DNA of 64,000 bases from Rhodobiaceae bacterium UBA4490 (lineage in GTDB: Bacteria > Pseudomonadota > Alphaproteobacteria > Parvibaculales > Parvibaculaceae): NCBI GenBank assembly GCA_002389665.1, contig DGNO01000003.1, positions 62,001 to 126,000 on the forward strand. The letters run 5' to 3'. Shown here in pieces: positions 26,293 to 37,102 of this stretch (positions are counted from its first letter, which is position 1; each line of letters begins with the position of its first letter). The notes under the pieces were generated by a model. That model saw only the letters and a program-made list of their open reading frames with translations, had not been told where the DNA came from and did no database searches. The position numbers and the translations under genes are program-made.

Positions 26293-27809
26293 GTCACCAC
26301 TCCAATCTCCACCCGCTCGCGGTCGAAGCGGGGCTCGCGGATCAGCTCGACCTTGGCGGGGAATTTCGCCTGCAGGCGCTGCATCAGATGGCCTTCCTCA
26401 CGCTCCAGCCAGTCGGCGACTTCCGGAGCGACATAGACTTCCAGCGGGCGGCCGGGCGCCGCCGCCCCTTCGCGCACCAGCCGGCGCAGCACTTCATTGC
26501 CCATGGTCGCCGCCGTTTTGATGCGCGGGCGGCCTTTGCGGCAGGTCGATTCGGTCAGCAATTTGTCCAGCGGCTCGCGGGTGCGCTTGCGCGTCATTTC
26601 CACCAGGCCGAATTCGGACATGCCGGAAATTTGCGTCGGCACGCGGTCCCGCTCGAAACCCGCATTCAGCGCGTCGATCACCTTGGCGATGTTTTCCTCA
26701 CGGCTCATGTGAATGAAATCGATGACGATGAGCCCGCCCGTGCCGCGCAGGCGCAGCTGGTGGATGATCGCCTCCACCGCTTCAAGGTTGATGCAGGCAC
26801 TCGTCTCCTCAAGGCCGGTCGCCGCCGTGTATTTGCCGGAATTGACGTCGATAGCGGTCAAGGCTTCCGTCGTCTCGATGGTGATCCAGCCGCCCGAAGG
26901 CAGTTCGACGCGCGGCTCCAGCGCCTTTTCGATTTCCTCTTCGATGCCGTAAAGCTCGAAAAGCGAGCCCGGCCCGTTGAAAAGTTCGATCCGGTTCAGC
27001 ATTTCCGGCATGGCGCGCTCGCAATAGCGCCGCGCCTCGCCATAAGCTTCCGCATCGTCGATGAGAACGCGCCCCGTCTCAAGGCTCGCATAATCGCGCA
27101 AGGTCCGGCTGACAGGATCGAGATCGTGAAAGACGACGGCGGGCGGCGCGGATTTCTTTTCCGCCGCGCGCACATCCGCCCAGTCCTTCGCAATGCGTTT
27201 GGCGTCTTCGATGATTTCCGCTTCCGTTGCCGCAAGCGCGGCGGTACGCACGATGAAGCCCGCAGGCTCCCCCGTCACGCCGCAGGCCTGCAGCTTATGG
27301 GCAATGCCTTCCACAAGGCCGGTCAGGCGCGCGCGCTGTTCTTCATCTTCGATACGCCGGGAAAGCGCGATGCCGGACTGGTTCGGCACCAGCACGAGAA
27401 GCCGCCCGGGAATGGTGACATTGGCCGAGAGCCGCGCGCCCTTCTCCCCGATCGGGTCTTTGACGACCTGTACGAGAATGGACTGGCCTTCATGGACGCA
27501 GGTGTTGATGGGCGGCAGATTCTCCGCGTCATAGGAGGGCAGATAGCAAAGGCAGCGGGCCTCGCGCACGCCCAGAAAACCTGCCCGGTCGAGGCCGATA
27601 TCGACGAAAGCCGCCTGCATGCCGGGCAAAACGCGCTGCACACGCCCGAGAAAAATATTCCCAAGCAGGGAGTGACCGGCCCGGCCGGTCTTCGCCTTCA
27701 CGTCCTCTTCGTTCGTGCGCTCCAGCACGAAATCGACGGGACGGCCGTTTTCCACCACGGCGACGCGCGTTTCGCCGAGGCCTACATTGATCAACACTTC
27801 CTCGGACAT
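26289..27809 (-). CDS. rng: Ribonuclease G/E family endoribonuclease
   Basis: A 506-residue single-strand-specific endoribonuclease that matures 5' ends of 16S rRNA and degrades mRNA. The S1-like N-terminus (GNIFLGRVQRVLPGMQAAFVDIG in outline) and the catalytic DNase-I-like domain with IDVNSGKYT and GGLIVIDFIHM are visible. Length fits RNase G rather than RNase E, since the long C-terminal scaffold is absent. The ATG at 27809 (MSEEVLINVG) follows ATCGGGGAATGT. The frame extends upstream to 28184 inside maf, but those residues are not family-like. It is coupled to yacG and lies 107 bases after maf. Confidence 0.92.
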   Translation of the reverse strand: MSEEVLINVGLGETRVAVVENGRPVDFVLERTNEEDVKAKTGRAGHSLLGNIFLGRVQRVLPGMQAAFVDIGLDRAGFLGVREARCLCYLPSYDAENLPPINTCVHEGQSILVQVVKDPIGEKGARLSANVTIPGRLLVLVPNQSGIALSRRIEDEEQRARLTGLVEGIAHKLQACGVTGEPAGFIVRTAALAATEAEIIEDAKRIAKDWADVRAAEKKSAPPAVVFHDLDPVSRTLRDYASLETGRVLIDDAEAYGEARRYCERAMPEMLNRIELFNGPGSLFELYGIEEEIEKALEPRVELPSGGWITIETTEALTAIDVNSGKYTAATGLEETSACINLEAVEAIIHQLRLRGTGGLIVIDFIHMSREENIAKVIDALNAGFERDRVPTQISGMSEFGLVEMTRKRTREPLDKLLTESTCRKGRPRIKTAATMGNEVLRRLVREGAAAPGRPLEVYVAPEVADWLEREEGHLMQRLQAKFPAKVELIREPRFDRERVEIGVVT

Positions 27810-27916
27810 ACATTCCCCGATGGCAATCCCAATGGGCGCTTGCCGCTCCCCTTCCGTTTCCACAATCCTAGAGCTTTCGGTCCCCCTTGGAAACCGAGCC
27901 GGGCTCCGGCTTTCTT

Positions 27917-28582
27917 TTAGCTTAAAGAATCTGTGAAAAGAGGAAAGCCAAGGCCGCTTAAAAGTTTCACTGTTTCCGCAAGGGGAAGGCCGACAACGGA
28001 AGAATAAGAACCGGAAATAGAGGGGATGAAGGCCCCGGCAAGGCCCTGAATTGCATAGCCGCCTGCTTTGCCCTGCCATTCGCCGCTTTTCAGGTAGGCC
28101 CGCATTTCCAGGTCCGAGAGGCGTTTGAAGGTGACGCGGGTCATCACCACGCGCGCGGCCTGGCTCGCCCCTCTCACTACGCAAATGCCGGTATAAACCC
28201 TGTGGCTCGTACCGGAGAGAAGTTCCAGGCAGGCGCGCGCTTCCGCTTCCGTTTCCGCCTTGGGCAGAATGCGCCGCCCGCGCGCCACCACCGTGTCGGC
28301 GGCCAGAAGATATGCCGTCTCATCGCCAAAGCGGGCAGCGGCAGCCGCCGCCTTTTCCCGCGCCATGCGCGCGGCATAGGCGCGGGGCAGCTCGCCTTTT
28401 AGCGGGCTCTCGTCGATATCCGCGCCTTCTTGGGCATCCGGCACAATGCCGGCCTGCGCCAAAAGCGCCAGACGGCGCGGCGAGGCGCTGGCCAGGATCA
28501 GCCGCGCGGGCGCAGCTTGTCCGGGCTCACGGTTTCCGGATTTCGGGCTATCGGGCTCTTTAGAAAATGAAGCGGCCATCAT
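27917..28582 (-). CDS. maf: Maf family nucleotide pyrophosphatase
   Basis: A 221-residue house-cleaning nucleoside triphosphate pyrophosphatase. The opening motif [18 protein letters not shown] is the Maf signature; AADTVV, RVYTG and the [26 protein letters not shown] region complete the active site. Such enzymes hydrolyse dTTP, UTP or modified pyrimidine nucleotides. The N-terminus carries about 25 extra residues before the fold; an internal start is possible but I see none with a better ribosome site. It follows infA by 52 bases in the conserved order infA - maf. Confidence 0.92.
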   Translation of the reverse strand: MMAASFSKEPDSPKSGNREPGQAAPARLILASASPRRLALLAQAGIVPDAQEGADIDESPLKGELPRAYAARMAREKAAAAAARFGDETAYLLAADTVVARGRRILPKAETEAEARACLELLSGTSHRVYTGICVVRGASQAARVVMTRVTFKRLSDLEMRAYLKSGEWQGKAGGYAIQGLAGAFIPSISGSYSSVVGLPLAETVKLLSGLGFPLFTDSLS

Positions 28583-28634
28583 ATCGCCCGCCTGTCAAAG
28601 GGCATGCCCATCAGGGCGTCAGCCGGTTCGGCGC

Positions 28635-28853
28635 TTATTTGAAGCGATAGGTGATCCGCCCTTTGGTCAGATCATACGGGGTCATTTCGACCTGGACCTT
28701 GTCGCCCGCCAGCACGCGAATGCGGTTCTTGCGCATTTTGCCGGCCGTATGGGCAATAATCTCGTGCCCGTTCTCGAGCTTCACCCGGAACGTTGCATTG
28801 GGCAGCAGTTCGGCAACCACGCCCGAAAACTCGATCAGTTCTTCCTTCGCCAT
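28635..28853 (-). CDS. infA: Translation initiation factor IF-1
   Basis: A 72-residue OB-fold protein, the exact length of bacterial IF-1. It binds the ribosomal A site during initiation. [29 protein letters not shown] and [11 protein letters not shown] are standard family blocks. The start is the ATG at 28853 after AAGGTTGAGA; the frame goes two codons further upstream but the family starts with MAKEE. Confidence 0.97.
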   Translation of the reverse strand: MAKEELIEFSGVVAELLPNATFRVKLENGHEIIAHTAGKMRKNRIRVLAGDKVQVEMTPYDLTKGRITYRFK

Positions 28854-28962
28854 TCTCAACCTTCAGTAATTTGCGCTGGAGAATGCGCAGATCGCCGCCG
28901 GAAATCAAGCGTTCCGGCGGGTCTTTTTGACGCAAAAACAGGGTTTTAGGCGAAATCGGGCC

Positions 28963-29691
28963 TTAATCAACCAGGAAATAGTCGATACTGGAGACGACGC
29001 GCACCCTTTTGGCGATTTGACTCGATTCAGAAATGCCCGGCGCCTGGTCCCGGGCGAGGATCTGAAAGACCCCCTGATTGGCCCTTTTGATGCCGCCGAG
29101 CTTGCTGTCCGAATCCTCGGCAAAGCTCTGTGCCGCCTCGCGGGCCCGCGCCGTTGCCTCATCCAGCATTTCCGGCTTCAGCTCGGCCAGCGATTTGAAA
29201 AGATAGATAGGCTGCGAGGGACCCATATCGGAAGAAAGAATGACGCCCGCCTCCACCAGCTCGGAAGCCGAGCGGGCGGCTTCGGCCACTTTTTCCACTT
29301 CCTCGGAGCGCAGCATCAAAAGCTGGGAAATGATGAAGCGGTTATCGATGGGCCCGGAGCGGTAAGGCTGGGCCGCGACATCGGTCACCTGCAGGCTCTG
29401 CAGCTCGATGCTCGCATCCTCAAAGCCGTATTTGCCAAGAAACGCACGGATCGCCTCCGCATCGGCGCGGATTTTCCCCTGCACCTCCGTCAGATCGTTG
29501 CCGGTTGCCACAAAGCGGATCGGCCAGAAGGCGAGATCCGCCGTCACGTTGCGCTCGGACAGGCCTTTCACGGAGACAACCCGGTTGCCCATATGCGCGT
29601 CGTAATAGCCGGTGCCGATGAAATAGCCGCCGGCGGCAACGCCAAGCCCGACAAGGGCGCCTGCAATGATGGAAAGTGGTGAGCCAGCCAT
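28963..29691 (-). CDS. SIMPL-domain (DUF541) protein, membrane-anchored
   Basis: A 242-residue protein with an N-terminal hydrophobic anchor (IIAGALVGLGVAAGGYFIG) and a SIMPL/DUF541 domain starting at VVSVKGLSERNVTADLAFW. The family is exported and is tied loosely to oxidative-stress phenotypes; its molecular role is unknown. LIV-type sub-motifs such as DEATARAREAAQSFAED and VRVVSSIDYFLV are present. The gene sits between the LMW phosphatase and infA, where related genomes usually have these two next to each other. The start is followed by only weak ribosome signals. Confidence 0.88.
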   Translation of the reverse strand: MAGSPLSIIAGALVGLGVAAGGYFIGTGYYDAHMGNRVVSVKGLSERNVTADLAFWPIRFVATGNDLTEVQGKIRADAEAIRAFLGKYGFEDASIELQSLQVTDVAAQPYRSGPIDNRFIISQLLMLRSEEVEKVAEAARSASELVEAGVILSSDMGPSQPIYLFKSLAELKPEMLDEATARAREAAQSFAEDSDSKLGGIKRANQGVFQILARDQAPGISESSQIAKRVRVVSSIDYFLVD

Positions 29692-29774
29692 GAACGTCTC
29701 CAGTAAATCCCCAAACCTGGGAGAGTTTAGCCGGGAAAATGCGGCGGGACTAAGACAGCGACAAAGACGGTGCC

Positions 29775-30224
29775 CTATTCCTCTTCCTCGCCGAAACGCG
29801 CCTTGATCTGCGCGGCCAGATCATCGCGCACTTTGCGGTAAGCCTCAATCACCTGATCGCGCGCGCCTTGCACGGCGGTCGGGTCATAGGTCGGCCAATA
29901 TTCCACCTCCAGCGCTTCGGTGCGGGTCAGCTCCACCGCCTTGTGCTGAGCCTCAGGCGTCAGCGAGATGACGATGTCGAAGGAGGTATCCTGCAATTCA
30001 TCGAAGCTTTTGGGCTCGTGATCCTCGATGGGCAGGCCGATCTCGGCCATCACCGCCATGGCGAAGGGATCGGGATACCCGGCGCGCACGCCCACCGAAT
30101 CCACGAAAATCCGGTCGCCGAAATAATGCTTCATCAGCGCTTCGGCCATGGGCGAGCGGACCGCATTGAGATTGCATGCGAATAGCACCGCGGTCGGGCG
30201 GGTTTTGGCAGGCGTTTCCACCAT
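29775..30224 (-). CDS. Low-molecular-weight protein tyrosine phosphatase / ArsC-like
   Basis: A 149-residue protein with the phosphatase loop C-N-L-N-A-V-R (Cys17 to Arg23, CX5R) followed by SPMAEAL, and a general-acid aspartate in TYDPTA. It could be a tyrosine phosphatase or a thioredoxin-type arsenate reductase; the context next to UPF0262 and hisD is conserved in Hyphomicrobiales and gives no clue to arsenic. A six-base gap separates it from the UPF0262 gene, so both are in one operon. Confidence 0.9.
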   Translation of the reverse strand: MVETPAKTRPTAVLFACNLNAVRSPMAEALMKHYFGDRIFVDSVGVRAGYPDPFAMAVMAEIGLPIEDHEPKSFDELQDTSFDIVISLTPEAQHKAVELTRTEALEVEYWPTYDPTAVQGARDQVIEAYRKVRDDLAAQIKARFGEEEE

Positions 30225-30230
30225 CCCGGC

Positions 30231-30752
30231 CTATCCTTTGATGTGTAGCACGCAGATCAGCGTGAAAAGACGCCGGGCCGTGTCGAAATCCACCGCGACC
30301 TTGCCCTCAAGGCGGTCCTTCAAGAGCTGCGAGCCTTCATTGTGAAGGCCGCGGCGGCCCATATCGATCGCCTCGATCTGTGCGGGCGCGGCCGTCTTGA
30401 TCGCGTCGTAATAGCTCTCGCAGATCAGAAAATAATCTTTGATGATTTTGCGGAAAGGCGTGAGCGAGAGCATGAGGCGGCCATGCGCGCTGTCATCTTC
30501 CAGACGGATGTCGAAGACGAGGCGGTTTTCCTCGATCGCCAGATGCAGCTTGTAGGGCCCGCCCTCGCTGCCTTCCGGGCGGAACATGTTTTCTTCCAGA
30601 AGATCGTAGATGGCGACCTTGCGCTCATGCTCCACATCGGGGCTGCGGCGCACCACCGTGCGTTCATCCAGCACAAGATCGACGATGCGGTAACGCGCGC
30701 GTTCCGCCTCGCTCATCGTCAGGTCATCACCCTCTGCCGACTCTCCCGTCAT
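30231..30752 (-). CDS. UPF0262 family protein
   Basis: A 173-residue soluble protein. The stretch [11 protein letters not shown] and [20 protein letters not shown] is the UPF0262 hallmark; function is unknown. The ATG at 30716 ([10 protein letters not shown]), preceded by AGAGGGTGATG, is an equally good start and would shorten it to 161 residues, close to the family norm. It sits directly between hisD and the phosphatase gene, the usual location for this family. Confidence 0.88.
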   Translation of the reverse strand: MTGESAEGDDLTMSEAERARYRIVDLVLDERTVVRRSPDVEHERKVAIYDLLEENMFRPEGSEGGPYKLHLAIEENRLVFDIRLEDDSAHGRLMLSLTPFRKIIKDYFLICESYYDAIKTAAPAQIEAIDMGRRGLHNEGSQLLKDRLEGKVAVDFDTARRLFTLICVLHIKG

Positions 30753-30821
30753 GCGGTCACTCTAAGGCCGATCCGCGCCGATGGCGAGGGGCTGATGCGC
30801 CCCCGCGCGGCGCGTGGACAA

Positions 30822-32117
30822 TTATTTATTGAGCCGGATGGAAACCGACCGGCCATGGGCCTCTAGCCCCTCCGCCTCGGCAAGCGCCACGGCAGCCGGG
30901 CCGATGCGCCCGAGGGACTGCGCGTCGCAGCGCACATAAGAGGTGCGCTTCATGAAATCGAGCACCGAGAGGCCGGAAGAAAACCGCGCCGAGCGCGCCG
31001 TCGGCAGGACGTGGTTCGTCCCGGCGACATAATCGCCCACCGCTTCAGGCGTATAGCGCCCGAGGAAGACGGCGCCCGCATTGCGGATGCGCGCGGCCAG
31101 CGCATCGGGATCGGCCACGGCAAGCTCAAGGTGCTCCGGGGCGAGCCGGTCCACCAGCGCCGCTGCATCTTCCAGCTTGTCCACGGTGATGATGGTGCCG
31201 AATTCCTCCCAGCTTGCGCGGGCGATCTTTTCGCGCGAGAGCAGCTTCAATTGTCCCTCGACTGCTTCTTCCACTGCCTTGGCGAAAGCTGCGTCATCGG
31301 TGATCAGGATGCTTTGCGAGGAGGCATCGTGCTCGGCTTGGCTGAGAAGGTCCGCAGCAATCCAGCCCGGATCGTTCTGAGCGTCCGCAACGACAAGAAT
31401 TTCCGAAGGTCCGGCAATCATATCGATGCCGACCTGGCCGAAGACCTGGCGCTTGGCGGCGGCAACAAAAGCATTGCCCGGCCCGACGATCTTATCGACA
31501 GGCGCTATGCTCTCGGTCCCATAGGCAAGCGCCGCCACGGCCTGCGCCCCGCCGATACGGTAAACTTCGCTGATCCCGGCAATGCGAGCGGCCGCAAGCA
31601 CCAGCGGATTAACCACGCCGTCCGGCGTCGGCACCACCATGACGATGCGCTCGACCCCGGCAACCTTGGCTGGCACCGCATTCATCAGCACCGAGCTTGG
31701 GTAAGCTGCTGTGCCCCCCGGCACATAAAGGCCCGCCGCTTCCACCGCCGTCCAGCGATGGCCGAGCTCTACACCCGCCTCATCGGTAAAGCGGTCTTCG
31801 GCAGCGGGAAGCTGGCGGGCATGGAAAGCGCGGATGCGCTCGGCGGCAAGCTTCAATGCCTCCACCGTGGCGCTGTCGCATTTGGCTTCGGCGGCAGCCA
31901 AATCTTTCTCGGAAATCCGCAGGCCCGCCGCATCGAGCTCCAGCCGGTCGAACTTGGCCGTCAGCTCCACCAGTGCCGCATCGCCGCGCGTGCGCACATC
32001 TTCAATGATGGCGGCAACGGTCTTGTTCACATCTTCAGAGACTTCGCGCTTGGCATGAAGCACGGTTTGAAACTTCGTTTCAAAGTCCGGAGCGCTGGCT
32101 GCAAGGCGGAAAGTCAT
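30822..32117 (-). CDS. hisD: Histidinol dehydrogenase
   Basis: A 431-residue NAD-dependent zinc enzyme that oxidises L-histidinol to histidine, the last two steps of histidine synthesis. Visible family blocks are IGGAQAVAALAYGTE, GPGNAFVAAAKRQVFG, AGPSEILVVAD, AEHDASSQ, and PEHLEL near the zinc and catalytic residues; HVLPTARSARFSSGLSV ends the enzyme. Length is normal. It lies in the conserved run murA - DUF2948 - hisD - UPF0262. Confidence 0.96.
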   Translation of the reverse strand: MTFRLAASAPDFETKFQTVLHAKREVSEDVNKTVAAIIEDVRTRGDAALVELTAKFDRLELDAAGLRISEKDLAAAEAKCDSATVEALKLAAERIRAFHARQLPAAEDRFTDEAGVELGHRWTAVEAAGLYVPGGTAAYPSSVLMNAVPAKVAGVERIVMVVPTPDGVVNPLVLAAARIAGISEVYRIGGAQAVAALAYGTESIAPVDKIVGPGNAFVAAAKRQVFGQVGIDMIAGPSEILVVADAQNDPGWIAADLLSQAEHDASSQSILITDDAAFAKAVEEAVEGQLKLLSREKIARASWEEFGTIITVDKLEDAAALVDRLAPEHLELAVADPDALAARIRNAGAVFLGRYTPEAVGDYVAGTNHVLPTARSARFSSGLSVLDFMKRTSYVRCDAQSLGRIGPAAVALAEAEGLEAHGRSVSIRLNK

Positions 32118-32193
32118 GGAAGCGGTCTTTCAAGTTTCTCTGGCAGGCAAGAATAAGGAGACAATCGAACAAATAGGGCGGCAGACACGCGGA

Positions 32194-32640
32194 TCACGCG
32201 TCATCTTCATGGGAGGGCAGGTTCGGGGTTTCCCAGACCTCGCCCATATCCCGAAGCTGGGCTTCCAGCGCCTCGACTTCAAGGCGGATTTCACCGTCGC
32301 CGGAAAAGGTGAGCACCACCGTGCCCGAAGGCGCCTCGCCTTCCTCGAAGGAGATCGAGAGAAGGTTGAGCGCCCCGTCCGGATTGTCCTGACGGATTTT
32401 GCGCGATTTCACCGAGAGCACATTGGAAAAATGAAGGCCGGTGCGCGCCCGCTCGAAGGTCTTGCGGCGCTTCTTGCCCGCCTGCGCTTCTTCCCAGCGG
32501 AAGCGGTTGAAAACGGCGGCAAAAATGCGCGAGCCGGGCAGATAGGAGAGATCACCCACAAGCCCTACTGCGTCCTGCAGATAGGCGGCGATCACTTCCA
32601 GATCTTCCTTGTCCTCGGCTATCAGCTTGAGCGCCTGCAT
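32194..32640 (-). CDS. DUF2948 family protein
   Basis: A 148-residue protein beginning MQALKLIAEDKEDLEVIAAYLQDA, the DUF2948 opening. Blocks FNRFRWE, RKTFERARTGLHFSNV and LSISFEEGE also fit. Function unknown. It sits between murA and hisD, the constant place of this family in Hyphomicrobiales. The ribosome site is GAGGAAGAGCC, and 45 bases separate it from murA. Confidence 0.9.
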   Translation of the reverse strand: MQALKLIAEDKEDLEVIAAYLQDAVGLVGDLSYLPGSRIFAAVFNRFRWEEAQAGKKRRKTFERARTGLHFSNVLSVKSRKIRQDNPDGALNLLSISFEEGEAPSGTVVLTFSGDGEIRLEVEALEAQLRDMGEVWETPNLPSHEDDA

Positions 32641-32685
32641 GGCTCTTCCTCGTTCCAGTCCTTCGGGGCTTGATCCTTGGGGCGT

Positions 32686-33975
<1,290 letters not shown>

Positions 33976-34162
33976 TTAGTCCCCAATCGGGCGGGAAGGC
34001 CCCTTTGTGTCCTTATAGGAAGCCCGCGAGCCCCCCGCAAGGCGGCCCTCCCGGCATGCTTAAAACCCGCCGCCGGAAAGGGGCCGGGCTTCAGCTGCAA
34101 AAAAGCGGAAAATTCAGGCAAGTCTATGGCGGCCTAGTCTTAAGGGATCAGTCTGGAAGGGT

Positions 34163-34318
34163 TTAGTCTGGGGCGCCCTTTTCGGCCTTGCCGGACACAG
34201 GCTCTTCCGCCGCCTCCTGCTTGCGCCCGCGCGCCTGCGCCTTGCGGCGGCGCAGATTGGCCCGCAAGGCTTCTTCCAGGCGGCGCTGCTTTTCATCCTG
34301 CTGGGCTTTACTCGCCAT
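34163..34318 (-). CDS. 51-residue conserved basic small protein upstream of murA
   Basis: A short reading frame with start ATG at 34318 after GCGGAAGCGAT and stop at 34163. The protein begins MASKAQQDEKQRRLEEALR, continues with ANLRRRKAQARGRKQEAA and ends in an acidic tail GKAEKGAPD. The pattern of a charged helix followed by LRRRKAQARGR is one I remember for small hypothetical proteins beside murA in rhizobia; I cannot verify this. It may bind RNA. It lies 187 bases before murA on the same strand. Confidence 0.7.
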   Translation of the reverse strand: MASKAQQDEKQRRLEEALRANLRRRKAQARGRKQEAAEEPVSGKAEKGAPD

Positions 34319-34473
34319 ATCGCTTCCGCAATCGGGGTCTTACCAAGACTTTTCACCTCTGATTTGCCGCCAGATTAAGCCTCGGTCAAGAGGTGCGATC
34401 CATACTTGCGCTCAGGGCGGCCCTGTGGCAGTTTCCGCCCCGCTGAACGCCCTGCCTTGCAGCGGTTTCCGGC

Positions 34474-34548
<75 letters not shown>

Positions 34549-34686
34549 TCTTTTCCATTCAGCATCCCACAAATCGGCCTACAGATCGGCGCGATTTCTG
34601 CCTCCGGCGGGCTGGGCAGGCCTGATCCGGTTTGGCGGCGGATCGCCCGCTTTCTACCCGCGCGCATGGCGCGCCAGGAGCCTTCC

Positions 34687-36177
34687 TTGACCGACGATTT
34701 TGCCTCCCGCCTGAAAGCCGAATGGTTCGGCAATATCCGCAATGACGTTCTGGCCGGCCTCGTGGTGGCGCTCGCCCTCATTCCCGAGGCCATCGCCTTT
34801 TCCATCATTGCCGGGGTGGACCCTAAAGTGGGGCTCTATGCCTCCTTTTCCATTGCCGTGCTCGTGGCGATCACGGGCGGGCGGCCCGGAATGATTTCGG
34901 CGGCAACGGCGGCCACCGCCGTTTTGATGGTGACGCTCGTCAAGGATCACGGGTTGCAATATCTCCTCGCCGCCACGGTGCTGGCGGGCGTGCTGCAAAT
35001 CGGCGCGGGGCTTGCCCGGCTCGGTTATGTCATGCGCTTCGTGTCGAAATCCGTGATGACGGGCTTTGTGAACGCGCTCGCCATTCTGATTTTCATGGCG
35101 CAGCTGCCCGAGCTCACCAATGTGCCCTGGCTGACTTATGTGATGGTGGCGGGGGGCCTTGCGATCATCTATCTCCTGCCGCGCCTGACGAAAGCCGTGC
35201 CCTCCCCGCTTGTCTGCATTCTCGTGCTCACCGCTATCTCGCTTTATTTCGGGCTCGACCTGCGCACCGTCGGGGATATGGGCGAGCTGCCCTCCTCCCT
35301 TCCCGTCTTCATGCTGCCGGATGTGCCGCTCAATCTTGAGACCTTCATGATCATCCTGCCCTATTCGGCAGGTGTTGCAGTGGTCGGCCTTCTGGAATCG
35401 CTGATGACGGCGAGCATCGTCGATGATTTGACCGATACGCGTTCGGACAAGAACCGGGAATGTATCGGCCAGGGTGTTGCGAACCTTGCGACCGGGTTCA
35501 TCGGCGGCATGGCGGGCTGCGCGATGATCGGCCAATCGGTGATCAACGTGAAATCGGGCGGGCGCGGACGGCTTTCCTGTTTCTGCGCCGGGGTGTTTTT
35601 GCTCTTCCTCATCGTCGTGCTCGGCGACTGGGTGGCGATCATTCCCATGGCCGCTCTTGTCGCCGTCATGATCATGGTTTCCATCGGGACATTTTCCTGG
35701 GCCTCGCTTGCCAATCTGAAAAGCCATCCGCGTTCATCGAGCGCGGTGATGCTCGCCACGGTCTTCTTCGTCATTGCCACACATAATCTCGCCATCGGCG
35801 TGCTTGTCGGCGTGCTTTTGTCGGGAATTTTCTTTGCCTGGAAAATCTCTCAGATCTTCCGCGTCACCTCCACACTTTCCGACGACGGTACACACCGCAC
35901 GTACACCGTCGAAGGGCAGGTCTTTTTCGCCTCGGCGGATGATTTTCTGGCCAGCTTCGATTTCAAGGAAGTGCTTGATAAAGTCACGATCGATCTCAGC
36001 CGCGCGCATATCTGGGATATTTCCAGCGTGGCGGCCATCGATATGGCCGTGTTGAAGTTCCGCCGCGAAGGGGCGAAAGTCGATCTCATCGGCATGAACG
36101 AGGCAAGCGAGACGATCGTCGACAAGCTTGCCCTGCATGACAAGCCCGGCGCGCTTGAGCGCCTGATGGGCCATTAG
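34687..36177 (+). CDS. SulP family anion transporter with STAS domain
   Basis: A 496-residue inner-membrane anion transporter of the SulP/SLC26 family. [24 protein letters not shown] is the family signature in the first helices, and about ten further hydrophobic segments follow. A C-terminal STAS domain spans about 400-490. Sulfate, bicarbonate or another anion is possible. I place the start at the TTG at 34687, because AGGAG ends six bases before it; the alternative ATG at 34666 overlaps that ribosome site. The next gene, a universal stress protein, starts 8 bases after the stop. Confidence 0.88.
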   Translation: MTDDFASRLKAEWFGNIRNDVLAGLVVALALIPEAIAFSIIAGVDPKVGLYASFSIAVLVAITGGRPGMISAATAATAVLMVTLVKDHGLQYLLAATVLAGVLQIGAGLARLGYVMRFVSKSVMTGFVNALAILIFMAQLPELTNVPWLTYVMVAGGLAIIYLLPRLTKAVPSPLVCILVLTAISLYFGLDLRTVGDMGELPSSLPVFMLPDVPLNLETFMIILPYSAGVAVVGLLESLMTASIVDDLTDTRSDKNRECIGQGVANLATGFIGGMAGCAMIGQSVINVKSGGRGRLSCFCAGVFLLFLIVVLGDWVAIIPMAALVAVMIMVSIGTFSWASLANLKSHPRSSSAVMLATVFFVIATHNLAIGVLVGVLLSGIFFAWKISQIFRVTSTLSDDGTHRTYTVEGQVFFASADDFLASFDFKEVLDKVTIDLSRAHIWDISSVAAIDMAVLKFRREGAKVDLIGMNEASETIVDKLALHDKPGALERLMGH

Positions 36178-36185
36178 GGGGAAAA

Positions 36186-37040
36186 ATGAAAAAACTCATG
36201 GCCCTGATCGACGGATCGGTCTATTCGCGCAGCGTGTGCGACCACGCCGCCTGGGTGTCCCGGCGCACGGGCGCGGAGGTGGAGCTCTTTCATGTGCTCG
36301 GCCGGCGCGATGTCGCGGGCGCTCCGGCGGATTTCAGCGGCAATCTCGACGCCGATGCGCGCGACACGCTGCTTGCAGAACTTGCCGAGCTCGATGAACA
36401 AAAATCCCGCTTTGCCCAGCGCCGCGGCCGGCTCATCCTCGAAGATGCGCGCAAGCGCCTGGAGGAAGACGGCGTGCGTGAGGCTGCCAGCAAACTGCGC
36501 CACGGCGATGTGGTGGAGACGGTGCAGGAATTCGAGGGACAGGCCGATCTCATTGTCATCGGCAAGCGCGGCGAGGCGGCCGATTTCGCCACGCTGCATC
36601 TCGGCTCGAACCTGGAACGTGTGGTGCGGGCAAGCCAGAAACCGGTACTGGTTGCCGCCCGCGCTTTTCAGCCCATCGGCCGAGTTCTCGTCGCATTCGA
36701 CGGCGGCCCGAGCGCGCTGAAAGCGGTGAACTACATGGCCGAAAGCGATCTCTTCAAAGGCCTGCATTGCACGCTTTTGACCGTGGGCAGCGAGACGGAC
36801 GATCATCGCCGCCAGCTTGAAGATGCCGCCCATCAATTGCGCGCGGCAGGTATTGAAACAGACCATGCCATCGTTCCCGGCCAGGCGGACAGCGTGATTG
36901 CGGACAAGGTGGCAAGCGACAAGATCGACCTTGTCGTCATGGGCGCTTACGGGCACTCACGTATCCGCAATCTCATTATCGGCAGCACGACGACGGAAAT
37001 GATCCGCTCTTGCAAAGTGCCGATCCTGCTTTTCCGCTAA
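36186..37040 (+). CDS. Universal stress protein with two UspA domains
   Basis: A 284-residue cytoplasmic protein made of two tandem UspA domains. The second retains the ATP-binding pattern GAYGHSRIRNLIIGSTT near the C-terminus; the first has IGKRGEAADF, LGSNLERV in the corresponding place. The ribosome site GGGGGAAAA is strong. An 8-base gap to the SulP gene makes them an operon; SulP-USP pairs are frequent, and a control of the transporter by the stress protein is conceivable but unproved. A terminator follows. Confidence 0.9.
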   Translation: MKKLMALIDGSVYSRSVCDHAAWVSRRTGAEVELFHVLGRRDVAGAPADFSGNLDADARDTLLAELAELDEQKSRFAQRRGRLILEDARKRLEEDGVREAASKLRHGDVVETVQEFEGQADLIVIGKRGEAADFATLHLGSNLERVVRASQKPVLVAARAFQPIGRVLVAFDGGPSALKAVNYMAESDLFKGLHCTLLTVGSETDDHRRQLEDAAHQLRAAGIETDHAIVPGQADSVIADKVASDKIDLVVMGAYGHSRIRNLIIGSTTTEMIRSCKVPILLFR

Positions 37041-37053
37041 GGTAGCAGACATG

Positions 37054-37083
37054 AAAAAGGCGCCGGGGTCCGGCGCCTTTTTT
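37054..37083. terminator. Intrinsic bidirectional terminator after the USP gene
   Basis: AAAAAGGCGCCGG-GGT-CCGGCGCCTTTTT forms a long stem with flanking A and T runs; it serves the USP gene and the convergent dehalogenase gene. Confidence 0.9.
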
Positions 37084-37102
37084 GCTACGAGACAGAAAAC
37101 GA

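Noticed and set aside
34114..34356. 80-codon minus-strand ORF near murA
   Set aside because: It is a frame shadow of the better 51-codon gene at 34163-34318, which has a ribosome site.
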